Assembly: GCA_035772735.1 (NCBI GenBank)
Contig: JASDFA010000010.1
Span: 154,444,501-154,508,500, forward strand
Length of the DNA: 64,000 nucleotides
DNA from: Datura wrightii
Lineage: Eukaryota; Streptophyta; Magnoliopsida; Solanales; Solanaceae
Direction of reading: 5' to 3'
The notes below the pieces were generated by a model, which was given only the letters and a program-made list of their open reading frames with translations, had not been told where the DNA came from and did no database searches. The position numbers and the translations under genes are program-made. Each line of letters begins with the position of its first letter. Position 1 is the first letter of the stretch. Shown here piece by piece: positions 24,391 through 36,626 of the stretch.

Positions 24391-25474
24391 AAAAAATGAA
24401 AAAGGGTTAAAAAAGTATTTAACATTTAGAAATGATTTAAGAATTTTTTTTTTATTAAATTAAATATGTCCTCTTTTTATTTATTTGGATTAAAATACTC
24501 TTAATGTTAGATTTAAGTCTAAAATTACCTCCTCTTTTAACAGAAATTAATATGAAATATATAATTTTTTTAAACTATATATGTGGCACTATTTTATTGG
24601 TCCAAATGTACTTAAATTCAAATTCATTCACAATCCATCTCAAACTCATTTTAAAAGATCTAACACTTCTTCCTCGTCATCAAGAGTACTTTAACTATGG
24701 AAGAATAACAGTAATTTATCTCTTATCAAAGAACATTTATTATGGTTGAGCCTTCAAGAACATAAAGGAGTATAAGAAAAACAAAATTAATTAGCAGGAT
24801 TAAGAAAAATATTGCAATGATTTTTTTCCTACCCAATATTTGGCAGTCAACCCCAAATTATCAAGATGGTAAGGTTGCAGATTCCTAAAGCAAGAAAGTA
24901 ACAAGTTCTTCATGTGATATTTTTGTCAAGATTGTTAACAACTAGATGATAGCAATTTGTTCATCAAAATCAAGTCTTACATATTTCTAGGTTTATCCAA
25001 AGATGACCATCATATGGTGGATTTTTTTTCTTCCTTTTCTGAAGTAAATATTTTTGTGGTGGATTCATTTTCAATATTATGTTGCCCGGTATTCAACTTT
25101 GTAAAGATTTCTAGATCATCATTATAGATGAATTGTAGGCATACTTAAGGTCCTATATTAGATGAAGGAAGAAGTGTTGCATTTCTTTAAAAATAGGCTC
25201 CGGTTAATAATTGAATCTGAATGAATATGGGTTCAATTACATATAGACCAATAAAAATAATGTCATATATTTAATTTTAAAAACTATATATTCCACATTA
25301 ATTTCTGTTAAAAGAAGAGATAATTTTAAATTTAAATTAACGTAGAGGACATTTATAATCCAAGTAAATAAAAAAAGGACAAATTTAATCCAATAAATTC
25401 AAAAAAGACATTTTAAAATCAATTTTAATATGTTAAACATATTTTTAACCTTTTTCCTTTTGAAAAAAAAAAGG
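24391..25474. mobile_element. Long-inverted-repeat (foldback/MULE-like) element
   Basis: 1084 bp flanked by CTTTATTT at 24383-24390 and 25475-25482. The left arm (GAAAAAGGGTTAAAAAAGTA.., ATTTAACAT.., AACAGAAATTAATAT..) recurs inverted in the right arm (..ATATTCCACATTAATTTCTGTT.., ..GTTAAACATATTTTTAACC..). The arms are about 200 bp with a unique centre of about 600 bp. No transposase was found. The exact ends are tentative. Confidence 0.7.
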
Positions 25475-25534
25475 CTTTATTTTTCTATCGTTAGGAATTT
25501 ATTACCAAACTTTAAGAATTACGGCATAAATAAC

Positions 25535-26500
25535 TGAAAAGAGTCAAATTTACCCCTCTATTTTAGTTTAATAGTTAATTTTATCTTTCATCATACTATA
25601 AGGTCAAATATACCCTTATTGTTATCAAAGTATTCAAAAATATCTCTCATTTGGATGGAATCCCCAAATAAGGGGTATTTTAAATGATATTTGAAATATG
25701 ACTCTTAAAATTAAGTGAAGGACTTATATTAATCAAAGTGTGCCAGATTGACCGATGCGATTTGGCAAAGCAACGCAAAATATATTTGTTAAGAAATTGA
25801 CTTTTTGAAGTTGTTTTTTTTTTAATATTAAAATTATATTTAAATATATTATAGAAAAGATATGAAATTTTATGAGTGAAAATTTTAAAAATTTTAATAT
25901 TGATTTGATATGATTTTTGAAAATTTAAAATATTTAAAAGTTAAATTATTGTTATTAAATAAATATTTAAAGGCAAACTTTTAAAATTTATCTTTAAAAA
26001 ATAGACCTCACAAAATTGAATTTTTATGATCAGAAGTTGAAGTTCAATTTACCAAGTTAAATTTTAAAAATTTACCTTTAAGTATTTATTTAATAATAAA
26101 AATTTAACTTTTAAATATTTTAAAATTTTTTAAAATTATATCAAATCAATTTTTAAATTTTTAAAATTTTTGCTCATAAAATTTCATAGTTTTTTCTATA
26201 ATATATTTAAATATTAAAAAATCTCAACTTCAAAAAATTAAATTTTTAACAAATATATCATGTGTTGCTTTGCCAAACCGCTTGGTCAATATATCATGCT
26301 TCGATTAATATAAGTCCTTCAAACTCGATTTTAAGTGTCATATTTCAAATCTCATTTAAAATATCCCTTATTTGGAGATTCCATCCAAATGGCGGGTACT
26401 TTTAAATACTTTAGTAACAACATGAATATATTTAACTCTATAGTATGACGAAGGGTAAACTTAACTATTAAACTAAAAGGGTATATTTGACTTTTATTCA
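25535..26500. mobile_element. Near-perfect palindromic foldback element, copy 1
   Basis: About 966 bp. The whole left half (GAGTCAAATTTACCCCTCT.., CATTTGGATGGAATCCCC.., GATTTGATATGATTTTTG..) is repeated inverted in the right half (..CAAATCAATTTTTAAA.., ..GGAGATTCCATCCAAATGG.., ..GGGTATATTTGACTTTTATTCA), with the centre near 26030. Imperfect 9-bp flanks (ATAAATAAC/ACAAATAAT) suggest a Mutator-type insertion. It has no ORF of note. Such a transcript would fold into one long hairpin. Confidence 0.85.
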
Positions 26501-26937
26501 ACAAATAATGCAGATTCTTTATAAATGACAATATACCCGTGTTCATCCACCTCTCCATCCTTTTATATAAAAAATAAAATAAAAATCTATATAAAATATA
26601 ATATAAAAAAAGAAAAAGATAATGCAGACTTTTCTTTGAAATGACCATGATGTTTTTAGTCTTTCATCTCTCTACTCTTCTATATAAAAAAATATTTAAA
26701 AATCTATATATAAATTATCATTTTTTTAAATGAAAAATAAATAAATGTGATTCATAACAGAGAATGATAGAATATTCGGTTAATTGAACTACTAATTGAC
26801 ACCCTTTAGACCACTACTCCCCGCCCTCCATCACCAAATATTTTTTTAGACGCCTTATTTGATTGATAAATTTTGTTCCGTTCCTTCTGATATTTGCGCT
26901 AAGTATACGTAAAAAACAAATTTTAGGCCTAATTTAT

Positions 26938-27182
26938 AGTTTGTTTGGCATGTTTCTGAAAAGTTAAAAGTACTTTTTTTTAAAAATTTTAAAAGACGTT
27001 TATTTTTTGAAAAATGAGGTGTTTGGTGAAGTTTTTAAGAGAAAATAAGTGCTTTTAGGGAGTAGTAGAAAATGTTTTTTAGTAGTTAAAAAAATAGCTT
27101 CTTCTCAAAAGCATTTATTTGAAAAAAATACTTTTGTTAAAAATACACTTAGAAGCAATTTTTAAAAATTTGGCCAAACCCT
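26938..27182. mobile_element. hAT-type MITE flanked by CTAATTTA
   Basis: About 245 bp between two copies of CTAATTTA (near 26930 and 27182). The left end is TAGTTTGTTTGGC and the right end in reverse is GGGTTTGGCCAAA, a terminus type common in plant hAT MITEs. The interior is rich in AAAAGTACTTTT-like motifs. Confidence 0.65.
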
Positions 27183-27186
27183 AATT

Positions 27187-27731
27187 TAGGGGTGTGCAAA
27201 TTAACGGTTAAACCAATTAATCGAACCGATAATTGAATTAGTGGATTAATGATTTGGATTGTTGGTTTAACGGTTTGATCATCGATTTACTATCCCAAGT
27301 TATTGGGTTATTGGTTCAGTTATCCGTTTGACCACTTTTTTTAACGGATCGATAACCCGATAATAATTTATTAAATTATAATTTTAGTCTTCAATATATG
27401 AAGTGGTTAAACAAGAAGATGAAATGGGCGTCGATAAAAAGTGAAGGGGATGGTGTTTTAATTTAAATTAAAGTTGATTGTTTTAGTTGAGCTAGTTCTA
27501 TATGTTTTTTCTCTTTTCACCCACTCTTTTTCTAACTAAACAGACTTATGACTTATGAGATTTTTCATGTGAGATATTACCGATTAACCCGATAACCGAA
27601 CCGATAACTATCAATAACCGGTTAACCCGTATCTTAATGGTTCTTTAATGGTTGAGCATGTCTACAAACTGATAACCGATAAGTAAAACCGATAACTTTC
27701 AAAATCGAACCGACCGATACGCAGCCCTACA
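27187..27731. mobile_element. hAT-like MITE (GGGGTGTGCAAA family)
   Basis: About 545 bp starting GGGGTGTGCAAATTAACGG and ending GATACGCAGCCCT (reverse AGGGCTGCGTATC). Both halves carry repeated CGGTTAA/AACCGATAA motifs in inverted arrangement. It lies directly against other hAT-like MITEs on both sides, suggesting nested insertion. Confidence 0.6.
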
Positions 27732-27732
27732 C

Positions 27733-27875
27733 TAATTATTGTTCAAAAATGTTTTTTAAATTTATCAGCCAAATACAAACTGCTTCTCACCAAAAGTACT
27801 TTTTTGAAAAGCACTTTTGCAAAAAACACTTCTCAAAATAAGTTGATTTGAAAAGTTTGGCTAAACAGATTATTA
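27733..27875. mobile_element. Partial hAT-type MITE (AAAAGTACTTTT family)
   Basis: Ends with CCAAACTTTTC-type sequence in reverse (AAAGTTTGGCTAAACAG) and contains CACCAAAAGTACTTTTTTGA. It is related to 26938-27182 and may be the other half of an element split by 27187-27731. Confidence 0.5.
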
Positions 27876-29728
27876 ATCTCTAAATTTAGCATTATGATGA
27901 TAGATTCATATAAGTAATTTATAATTTCTTTATTCCATTTACGTGGGATTTAATAACATCTGTGTGGACAATTTAATATGAAAACTTAACATAAATTAAA
28001 TCATAAATTGAGATGGACCCTCTAATATCAGAAAAATAAATTTTGAGTCCAACTGAATTTACTATTACTCGCATTGAGATGAAACTTTTTGTTTTTTATA
28101 TAATAGTATTTGGTACTATGGATGTTATTTTTCATGAAAATTAAATTTTTCCCTGAAATTTCTGCGAGTAAAATATTTTCTTGGAGCATATTTTGTGTGT
28201 AAAAATTATTGTATATTATATATAAAAAGTTAGATAATATTTTTAATAAATTAAAAAGTCTTTTCATAAAACTACTATTTACTAGAGATTAATAATAAGA
28301 ATATTAAAATAGGTAATATGAAGTTAAAAAATAAAGATAGTTATAAAAATAACTCCATTCCATAAATAACCAAAATCAGTTTCTTTTTATTTTCGTACAT
28401 TTATTAATGTATAATTTATCTATTTTTATATTTGGCAGGTAAATTTTCTTGAGTGTCAAGTAGCACAAAGTTTTAAGATGATAATTTATTACTCTTCCCT
28501 TTAATTTTTATTGGTTTCCTATATTAAAAAATAAATATTTATTTTTATTTATTTAGTTTTAAAATTTTAAAAAATAATTTATTATTTAATTTTTTATTTA
28601 TATTTATTATTAATTATGAATTTATTATATACGAGGGGTGATACAATAATTATCATTTTATTTGTCTCTTTTTAATGAGTGTGTTAACTCAATAATGAAT
28701 AAGTAAAAGGCGAAAAGCATGATTTGTTTTAAATTTTTTTATTATTATTTTTAAAGTTACTGAATCTGTCCTTTGCTCCCTTGGGTTCAAAATAAATAAA
28801 AAATTTAAAGTCCAAAAATGTAATACTTAATTACTTTTTTAAAAGAATTAGTCTTCTTTTTAAGTGAGTTTTTTAACCATGTCTAATTCTAATAAAAATT
28901 TAGGAAGAAGTAAAAGAATAATGTTGATAAATTATTTTTTAATTAATGTTACTCATTAACTAATTTTTTTTAATAAGTGTGTCACATTCCAAAAAATCAT
29001 TGGTGAAATTTAGAAAAATTGTACTCCCTTAGTTTGAAATAAATGGCGTTTATCACAGACACATTTCTTAAGAAAATTATTTATTATTAGAAAGTAAAAT
29101 ATATTTTACTAACTTACCCCTAATAAATATCTTTAAAAAGATGTAGTTTTTTAATAGATTTTTAGTTATATAAAATCTCATTTATTTAAATAAAAATAAA
29201 TTGAAAAAATATTATTAATATCTTTTTGATTACGAAAAACATCATTTATATTTTAAAAAATTAAAAATTACTTATTTTAAAATAAAAAAATATATCATAA
29301 ATATTATGTTTATATTCTTACTAATTATAACCTTTAAACTCCGTATGAATTTTTTTTATAATCATATGAATCTGATTATTCAATATCTTTTATGTCAAAC
29401 ATGAAACAAAATATTAGAAATCAATTAAGCCTTTGTTAAGTTCATTATTTTAGTTTAAAATGTCCAAACATGACTTTGACCGAGCCACAATTCAGACGGC
29501 AATATTTGCTGCAAATACGACAGAGTCACGAAGTTAGATCTGGCAAATTTTATTTATTTATACAAATCGCATGCTAGAGCCTAGATTCCATGCTACTACA
29601 AATTTATTTCTTTATAAAAAAATAATAATTACAAAGTAGAATCATAATGTGTCTTCAATTTGCTTATAGCTATTTTTAAAGTACAAGCCACAGATTAATT
29701 TATTATTTTTGCAACTTGCTGGTACATA
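27876..29728. other. AT-rich intergenic DNA with decayed MITE pieces
   Basis: No gene. Around 29022-29290 is a Stowaway-like fragment (ACTCCCTTAGTTTGAAATAA..) related to copies at 47401 and 57727. The rest is low-complexity AT. Confidence 0.5.
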
Positions 29729-29899
29729 CTCCCTCCATTTATCAGAATAAGATTTAATTTTTTAATTTTTATTTATTTATATATATCTAAATAATTAATG
29801 TTAATAAGAAAATTAAAAAATTAATTAATTTTTAAAATTAATAAATATTTTAAAATAATTTTTTTTCATATATATAACAACTTTATAAACGGAAGGGAG
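29729..29899. mobile_element. Stowaway-like MITE
   Basis: 171 bp from CTCCCTCCATTTAT to AAACGGAAGGGAG (reverse CTCCCTTCCGTTT), with AT-rich inverted arms. CTCCCTCCGTTT-type termini are the Stowaway (Tc1/mariner) signature. A TA flank is clear only on the left. Confidence 0.7.
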
Positions 29900-30281
29900 A
29901 ACAATTATTAGGTCAAAAAGAGACGACCAATGCTAAGTCGAAGCACGGTTGATATGGCTGTGGGTAATGTCCAGCCCAATATAAATAATATTATATTATT
30001 TATTATATATTGTGTAGCGGATAAGTTAAAAATAGTTATTTATAAATATAACATGTCGCATGAATAAATGCACCGAAAAAAAAATAAGTAATACCTACAA
30101 GTTTAAAAAGTTACTATTTTTTAAAATGTATGAAATTACTAAATTTACCTGATCCACATACCTTCATAAAATGTATTTTTTAAAATAAAAATTAAAATAT
30201 TTAAAATTATCAAATTATCTCAGTCAACAAGCAGACATGTCGACAGGGAGATGTCTGCTTAATTCCCTCTTATATAATAAG

Positions 30282-30313
<32 letters not shown>

Positions 30314-33300
30314 ATTATTGAAATTTGTGAATATTTTAATATTATAAAATATTATATTATAGTCTTTTAGTATTATTTTATTTCTCATATTGATAGTGAT
30401 GAATGTGACCATTATTTTTTTTATAAACACTATATTATTATTTACTCATCAATTTACCTTATTATGCCTTGTAATTCGTGTAACTTCTACATCATAATCT
30501 TTCCATAATGTACCCACATTATTAAACCACTTTCTTCGAATTTATTATAAGGAAAAGTTTTTCATCTATAAATATTGGTGGTCTTATCTTGTGTTGTGGT
30601 AGAAGAGGAAGATAACAAGTGTGAAAAAAAATATTATAATGTGTTTCGAGGTTAGTGTAGTGAAATAGACAGTTGAGATAAAGAAAAATATTCTAAATCT
30701 TCAATTAGTTCACTATACAAAATAGAGTAATTTTATGTTGAAGAAAGATGTTCTCTTGGTGGAATTTTGGACTCTTCAACTAATCCAGAGTTGTTTGAGT
30801 CGATGTTGTTGGACTATTGTTTCTGGAGGGAACAAGTCAAAAAAATTTTTTATTAAATAATGAATGGGTTAAAATTATACCGCAGTGAACTTGAACCAAG
30901 TGAGATAATGAGCGGCCTTTTTTATTAATTAACAATAATAATAATAATAATATAAAAAATTTCTCAACCGTGATTAGTGAAAGCTAGAGAAAATTCAAAA
31001 CCTTTACAAACTTCTTCTTTCATGCATATATATAATTGGTATTTGATTCATATGGAGTTAAAATAATTAACTAAATTTATATATTATATTATATTAATAG
31101 TGCTAATAAATTGTAAAATAATGCTTACAGTAGTTTGACAGCAAACATCATATTAAAATTTTAAATTTAAATAGTATAATGGAGGAACATCTTAAAAGCT
31201 GTGAAAGTTCTATAGTAAAATATGTATGAGGTGCACATGACTAAGGGGACACGACAAGTCCAATAGTGTAGTTAGCAAACTGAGAAAATAATTATGAGAA
31301 CAAGAATGATTTATTTGGTGACTTTTGTGACTAAGCCAATTTGAATCTTTAACTATGATTCAAACTAAGTATTATTATAATAGGATTTTCTTTTTAGTTT
31401 GGGATCTTTCTGTGTTTGGATAGGCAGAATTATTCAATATATGTATTGATAGAAATTAGTAGATACTTTATAATTACAATGTACATGTGTTGGCTCAAAC
31501 ACAATAAATATTAATTTTATATCAAATCAATTTAATTTATCATTACTAGGTGATGGCCACGCTTCATAATTAAACAAGTAAGTATCATGAAAATATTTTA
31601 TTAATATTATTTATAACTCTCCAATCCTATTTTTTCTTCGAATACCCCACAACTCCTTCCTCCCCCATCCCCCCACACACACCAATTTCTCCTTCTTCAT
31701 ACCCCCCACTCCAACACACACACACAAAAAAAATATTTATCTATCATTTTTTTTATTAAATATACACACATAAATAAATAATTATTTACTAAATCAATCG
31801 CAGAAAACTCTCTTCACACCAACATAATTTTCTTTATTTTATCTTCTAGGAATTGATTTTTTGAAATTTTTTTAGATTTTCTTGAAAAATGAAGACATTC
31901 CGTGGAAAAAACAACCTCTATTTCTTTTTAATTAATTAGATTAGAAATAATTAGTGTATAGAAATATAAGTAAGAAAAAAAATATTGTGAATAAATAAAA
32001 AGAAATAAAAAAGATAAAAAAATTAAAACTAGATAATTTTCGACGAGATTCTGATGTGGTATTAATATTACAATGACAAATCGCGTGTGTAAATATATTT
32101 CACATAATGAGATTGATATTATAATTTTAGAATGATATTTAATAAAATTTAAATAAGTATTAAGAATAAATAAACGTTCATAAAATTATAATATTAAAAT
32201 AAATTTGAAAAAAAAAATTAAAATTTTTTTAAATATATTTTTTCTAAATCACATGTATACACTCAAAACCATCATCATGAAAGGAAAAGTGGCAAATTTT
32301 TGTATAAGTTGGCGATTTACTTGAGAGAGATGTCATCAGGTCTGCGACGAATCCGGAATCAAAATAGATTTTAAAAATTAAATAAATATAAAAATAAGTT
32401 ATTTTTTAATTTAAAACAAAAATAAATTTAACGGATTAAAAAGATTCACTATATTTATTTTTTTAACAGCTGAAATTGATACTATAATAAATTAAATTAA
32501 TCAGTTATATATAATATTTTTTTGAAAATCTTACCTGAATGATATTTTTTGTCTGCATTTCATATACTTTGTACAGTACTAATAATATAGCAGACTAATT
32601 TAGTGTGTTATGTCCTATCACAAAACCCTTAAGGCGGTCCCCCACCCCTTCTGTCCAATCAAATATCAGTATACTTCATTAAGGTCCTTTGGCTGCACTT
32701 GAGGATAATTATTCTCTTTAGCTTTTTTCTTTCTTTTTTTTTTTAAATTTATTTTCCAATGATTCTCTTTTGCTTTTCAAAAATAAAAATAGATCTTTTA
32801 GTTAAGTCAATAAAGTGTATCATTTAATTTAATATGCCAGTTTATTTAATAGTATTGGAGAAAAAAATAAAATAATTAATTAAAATATAAGATGAAAACA
32901 TCACGTTAAAAGTTTAAAATTTAAATAGTTTAATATATTTAAATTCTTGAAAGTCATTAAAGCTCCGTGAAATAAATTCTTGACTTGTCAATTTAACTAA
33001 TATTAGATATTAAATTAAATTTGGATCCATTTAATATTTAAAAATAAAATATGTATAAAAAATATTATAAATTATAATTTTTATCATATTAATATAATAA
33101 TAATATATTTTAAAAAATTAATCAAAATTATATAATTTGAATTCTCAAAAAATAAAAAAATAATAAATAATTTAGTACATGTATAGGGAGAACTTATCCT
33201 TTTTGCCTTTGCATTAATATTATTATATACCTACACCCTAGTCAATGCATTTTTTCTTAGTTGGTGAATTTTTGGCATCCATAGTCACTAAGCTACAAGA

Positions 33301-33420
33301 CCAATAAATGTTATTTACTCATATATATATGTTTGACCAAAAAAGAAAAGAAACATTTTTGTTCTGCAATAAAAAGAATAAGATAAATAAATTAAAATTG
33401 AATCAACTGTTAATTACTCA
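29900..33420. other. AT-rich intergenic DNA, no gene recognised
   Basis: Contains a 10-bp inverted repeat AAGCAGACAT/ATGTCTGCTT at 30230-30261 and an (AT)n run at about 30282-30307. A sequence with TATA-like CTATAAATATTGG near 30565-30580 could be an old LTR fragment but could not be bounded. The remainder is low-complexity AT with no supported ORF. Confidence 0.5.
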
Positions 33421-33455
33421 TATATATATTATATCATATTATTATATTATTATAT

Positions 33456-33800
33456 AAGCGGGAAGTCCCTAAGTTGAAAGTTAGATTATCATTTTGTCTC
33501 TTCACTAAATTAATATTTAATTAATACATAATTAAATATTAATATCATATCATATTATTAAATAAGTGGAAAATCTCTAAGTTGAAAGTTAGATTATCAT
33601 TTTGTCCCTTCACTAAATTAATATTTAATTAATACATAATTAAATATTAATATCATATCATATTATTAAATAAGTGGGAAGCCCCTAAGTTGAAAGTTAG
33701 ATTATCATTTTGTCCCTTCACTAAATTAAAATTTAATTAATACATAATTAACTATTAATATTTTATCATATTATATCATATTTATATATTATTACTATGT
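33456..33800 (+). repeat. Tandem repeat, 108-bp unit, about three copies
   Basis: The motif AAGTGGGAAGCCCCTAAGTT starts at 33456, 33564 and 33672, each followed by the same TTAGATTATCATTTTGTC.. and TTAATTAATACATAATTAA blocks. A partial, diverged unit begins at about 33801. Related units appear again at 34870-35200 and, more diverged, at 62620 and 63800. Confidence 0.85.
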
Positions 33801-33824
33801 AAGTGAGAAGCCAAAAAGTGAAAA

Positions 33825-33906
33825 GTTAAAATAAATAAATAAATATAAATATAAATAATAAAATAATAAATAATAATAATAAATAATAATAATAATAATA
33901 ATAATA

Positions 33907-33975
<69 letters not shown>

Positions 33976-33990
33976 CAACAACAACAACTA
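33825..33990 (+). repeat. AAT/AAAT microsatellite
   Basis: About 165 bp of AATAAT and AAATAAAT repeats ending in an (AAC)5 block. A similar tract occupies about 35228-35475 in the duplicated block. Confidence 0.9.
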
Positions 33991-34865
33991 AATAAATAAA
34001 ATAGTAATAATCATATCATACTAAAAGTAGAAAACCCTTATTCTAAAAGTTGGATTACCATTTTGCCCCTGTTACAAATTTAAATATAATAAAATATCTA
34101 ATTAAATAGTAATATTTTGCGATCAAATATTTAATATTCTTATTGTTGTGTGTGTGTGTGTGTATTGATTAAAACAAAAAGAAATGAATAAAGTCATTCA
34201 TTGAACCGAGTGGGATTGTTTCATCTGCCACTAATTATTGTAGGTTACACTTTTATATTTTTTAATTATTATTTCATTTACTACCTTTTCACAATTTCAA
34301 TTATTTCATCTTCTAAGCTTCTACCAGTTACAGTAGTATTTATACACAATCCTCTAATGAAGATCTGTACTGTTAAGCAGACTCAATATGAAAAATATAT
34401 GTCTTTGTGTGATCATACTCTACTCCTTTTAATAGGTAATATGAAGTTGTTGCATTCTTTCTTCTTCTTTTGGATATAGTTTTTCAAATATTTTTCGATT
34501 TACCTTCTTATTTTGTTATTGTTTGCATTTTGAGTTTGTATGAGATGTCCATAAACTTGATAGAAGCAGCCTCACATCCATAGATTAAATTTATTCTTGG
34601 CGCGTGACTTATATTTATGCCTATCATAGTAACTTGTAATTTATATAATTCTTGCACTTTGCTGCATAAATGTTGAAAAAAAATTTATTTTCATTTTATT
34701 TTGGTGATCTTGTCATGTTTTATACTTAATCATCAGCAAAGCATGATTAGTAAACTAAGGTAACTAAAACATTAGTTCAATCATTTTAAATTTACAGTTA
34801 TCACAATTTTATATTTAATTATTTAATGTGAATATACACGTGCGAAGCACGTGTCCAGAAACTAG

Positions 34866-35251
34866 TTATTATATAAGTGAGAAGGCCGTAAGTTGAAAGT
34901 TAGATTACAATTTTGCTCCTCCACTAATTTAAAATTTAATTAATACATAATTAAATATTAATATTTCATCATATCACATCATATCATATATTAAGTTAGA
35001 TTACCATTTTGCCCCTCCACTAAATTAAAATTTAATTAGTACATATTTAAATATTAATATAAATGAAAAGCCCCTAAGTTGAAAGTTAGATTACCATTTT
35101 GCCCTTTCACTAAATTAAAATTTAATTAACACATAATTAAATATTAATATTTTATCATATCATATCATATTTATATATTTATTACTACATAAGTGGGAAG
35201 CCAAAAAATGAAAAGTTAAAATAAGTAAATAATAATAAATAAATAAATAAA

Positions 35252-35292
<41 letters not shown>

Positions 35293-35858
35293 TCATAAAT
35301 AAATAAATAAATAATAATAAATAAATATAAATAATAATAAATAAATATAATAATGATAATGATAATAAATATATATAAATAATAAATAATAATTATGATA
35401 AATAATAATAATAATTAATAACTGACTAACTAACTAATAAATAAATAAATAATAACAGTAATAATAATAATATATTATACTAATTAAAAGTAGAAAATTC
35501 TTATTTTAAAAATTGAATTACCATTTTCCTCGTAGTAAATTAAAATAATATATATATATATATATATAAATGAATAAAGTCATTCACTGAATCGAGTTGC
35601 ATCTTAATTAGACTATTTAATTTCATCTTAATTAGACTATTTAATTTTGCTGCCTATCAAATGTTTTAAATTTGTTGATTTTCTTGAAGTTATAACTTTG
35701 AATTTCTTTACACACTAAGACTTGTGAAAGTAATAGAAATGATTTGAATTATGAAATAACAAATATATAATATAAAATACAAGATTGATTTTCTTTAATT
35801 GAAACATACTATAACGCAAAATGTCGGGCCCATGCTTGCACGGGCCAACGAGATCTAG
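34866..35858 (+). mobile_element. Second Helitron-like element, directly abutting the first
   Basis: It repeats the layout of 33430-34215 (108-bp-type units, AAT tract, ATGAATAAAGTCATTCA), then ends with a hairpin GGCCC-A-TGC-TT-GCA-C-GGGCC (35827-35846) and CTAG at 35855-35858 followed by T. The left end joins the 3' CTAG of the first copy without a gap. Confidence 0.65.
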
Positions 35859-35924
35859 TATGTGTATATATATATATACATGTACTTTCGTGCTCTCTCT
35901 TTCTCTGTTGTATTTTTTTATTTT

Positions 35925-36620
35925 TTTACCACAATTGATACAAACAATACAAGAGCCAATTGATACACATAATACAAGAGCGAATGAATACAAGATAAAT
36001 TAAGGCATCCATATACAACTTAAATGCGCAAATGAATACAAGTGAAATTAGAAAGAATGCATACAAGTGATACAAAAGTGATCAATGAATACAAGTAATA
36101 CAGGAGCAAATAAATACAATACATAGTGTTTTTATTGTTTGTATCTCTGTATACACGCAGACTGTATTAGTCAATATAGTTGTGTTTGTCGATACAACAT
36201 GTATTCATCGATATAACCTAAATGTAACAAATCCAGTCACCTGTCATCTCAAAAAATATAGAAATACACCGGAAAGGGGAAGGCGGAGAGGTGAAAAATA
36301 CATAATACAACCTAAATGCACGTATGAATAATACAAAAAATACAGTCGTTTGACTCAAATTAAAAATATAAAAATTAAAGAGAGGTGAAAATACAAAACA
36401 CAAATTGAGAGAGGGGATACAACCTAAATACATGTATCAATACACTTCACTTAACACCTCAAAAAAATACAAATACTGAGAGAGAGGTGAAGACACAGAA
36501 TACAGTAAAAGAGGGCCAGCGAGGATACAACCTAAATGCATATATGAATACGATAAATACAATTTCCTGATACCTCAAAATATATAGAAAACAGAGAGAG
36601 AATGGTGAAAATACAAAAAA
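35925..36620 (+). repeat. ATACAA-rich degenerate minisatellite
   Basis: Many dispersed short copies of GAATACAAG/GATACAA/CCTAAATGCA-type words over about 700 bp, without a fixed period. No ORF is supported. Confidence 0.6.
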
Positions 36621-36626
36621 TATATA

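Larger units (their letters stand above)
33430..34865 (+). mobile_element. Helitron-like element, 3' end at 34865
   Basis: The 3' terminus is diagnostic: a perfect 8-bp hairpin ACACGTGC-GAA-GCACGTGT (34836-34854), an 11-nt spacer ending in CTAG (34862-34865), then T. The 108-bp repeats, AAT tract, a (GT)n run near 34146-34163 and the sequence ATGAATAAAGTCATTCA lie upstream and are shared with the next copy. There are no Rep/helicase ORFs, so it is non-autonomous. The 5' end is not defined; 33430 is a guess. Confidence 0.7.

Noticed and set aside
30440..30850. Possible copia-type LTR with CTATAAATATTGG
   Set aside because: Has a promoter-like motif, but I could not find TG..CA ends or a target duplication.
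33825..33990. Regular repeats considered as a CRISPR-like array
   Set aside because: Simple AAT microsatellite in eukaryotic nuclear DNA, with no unique spacers and no cas genes.
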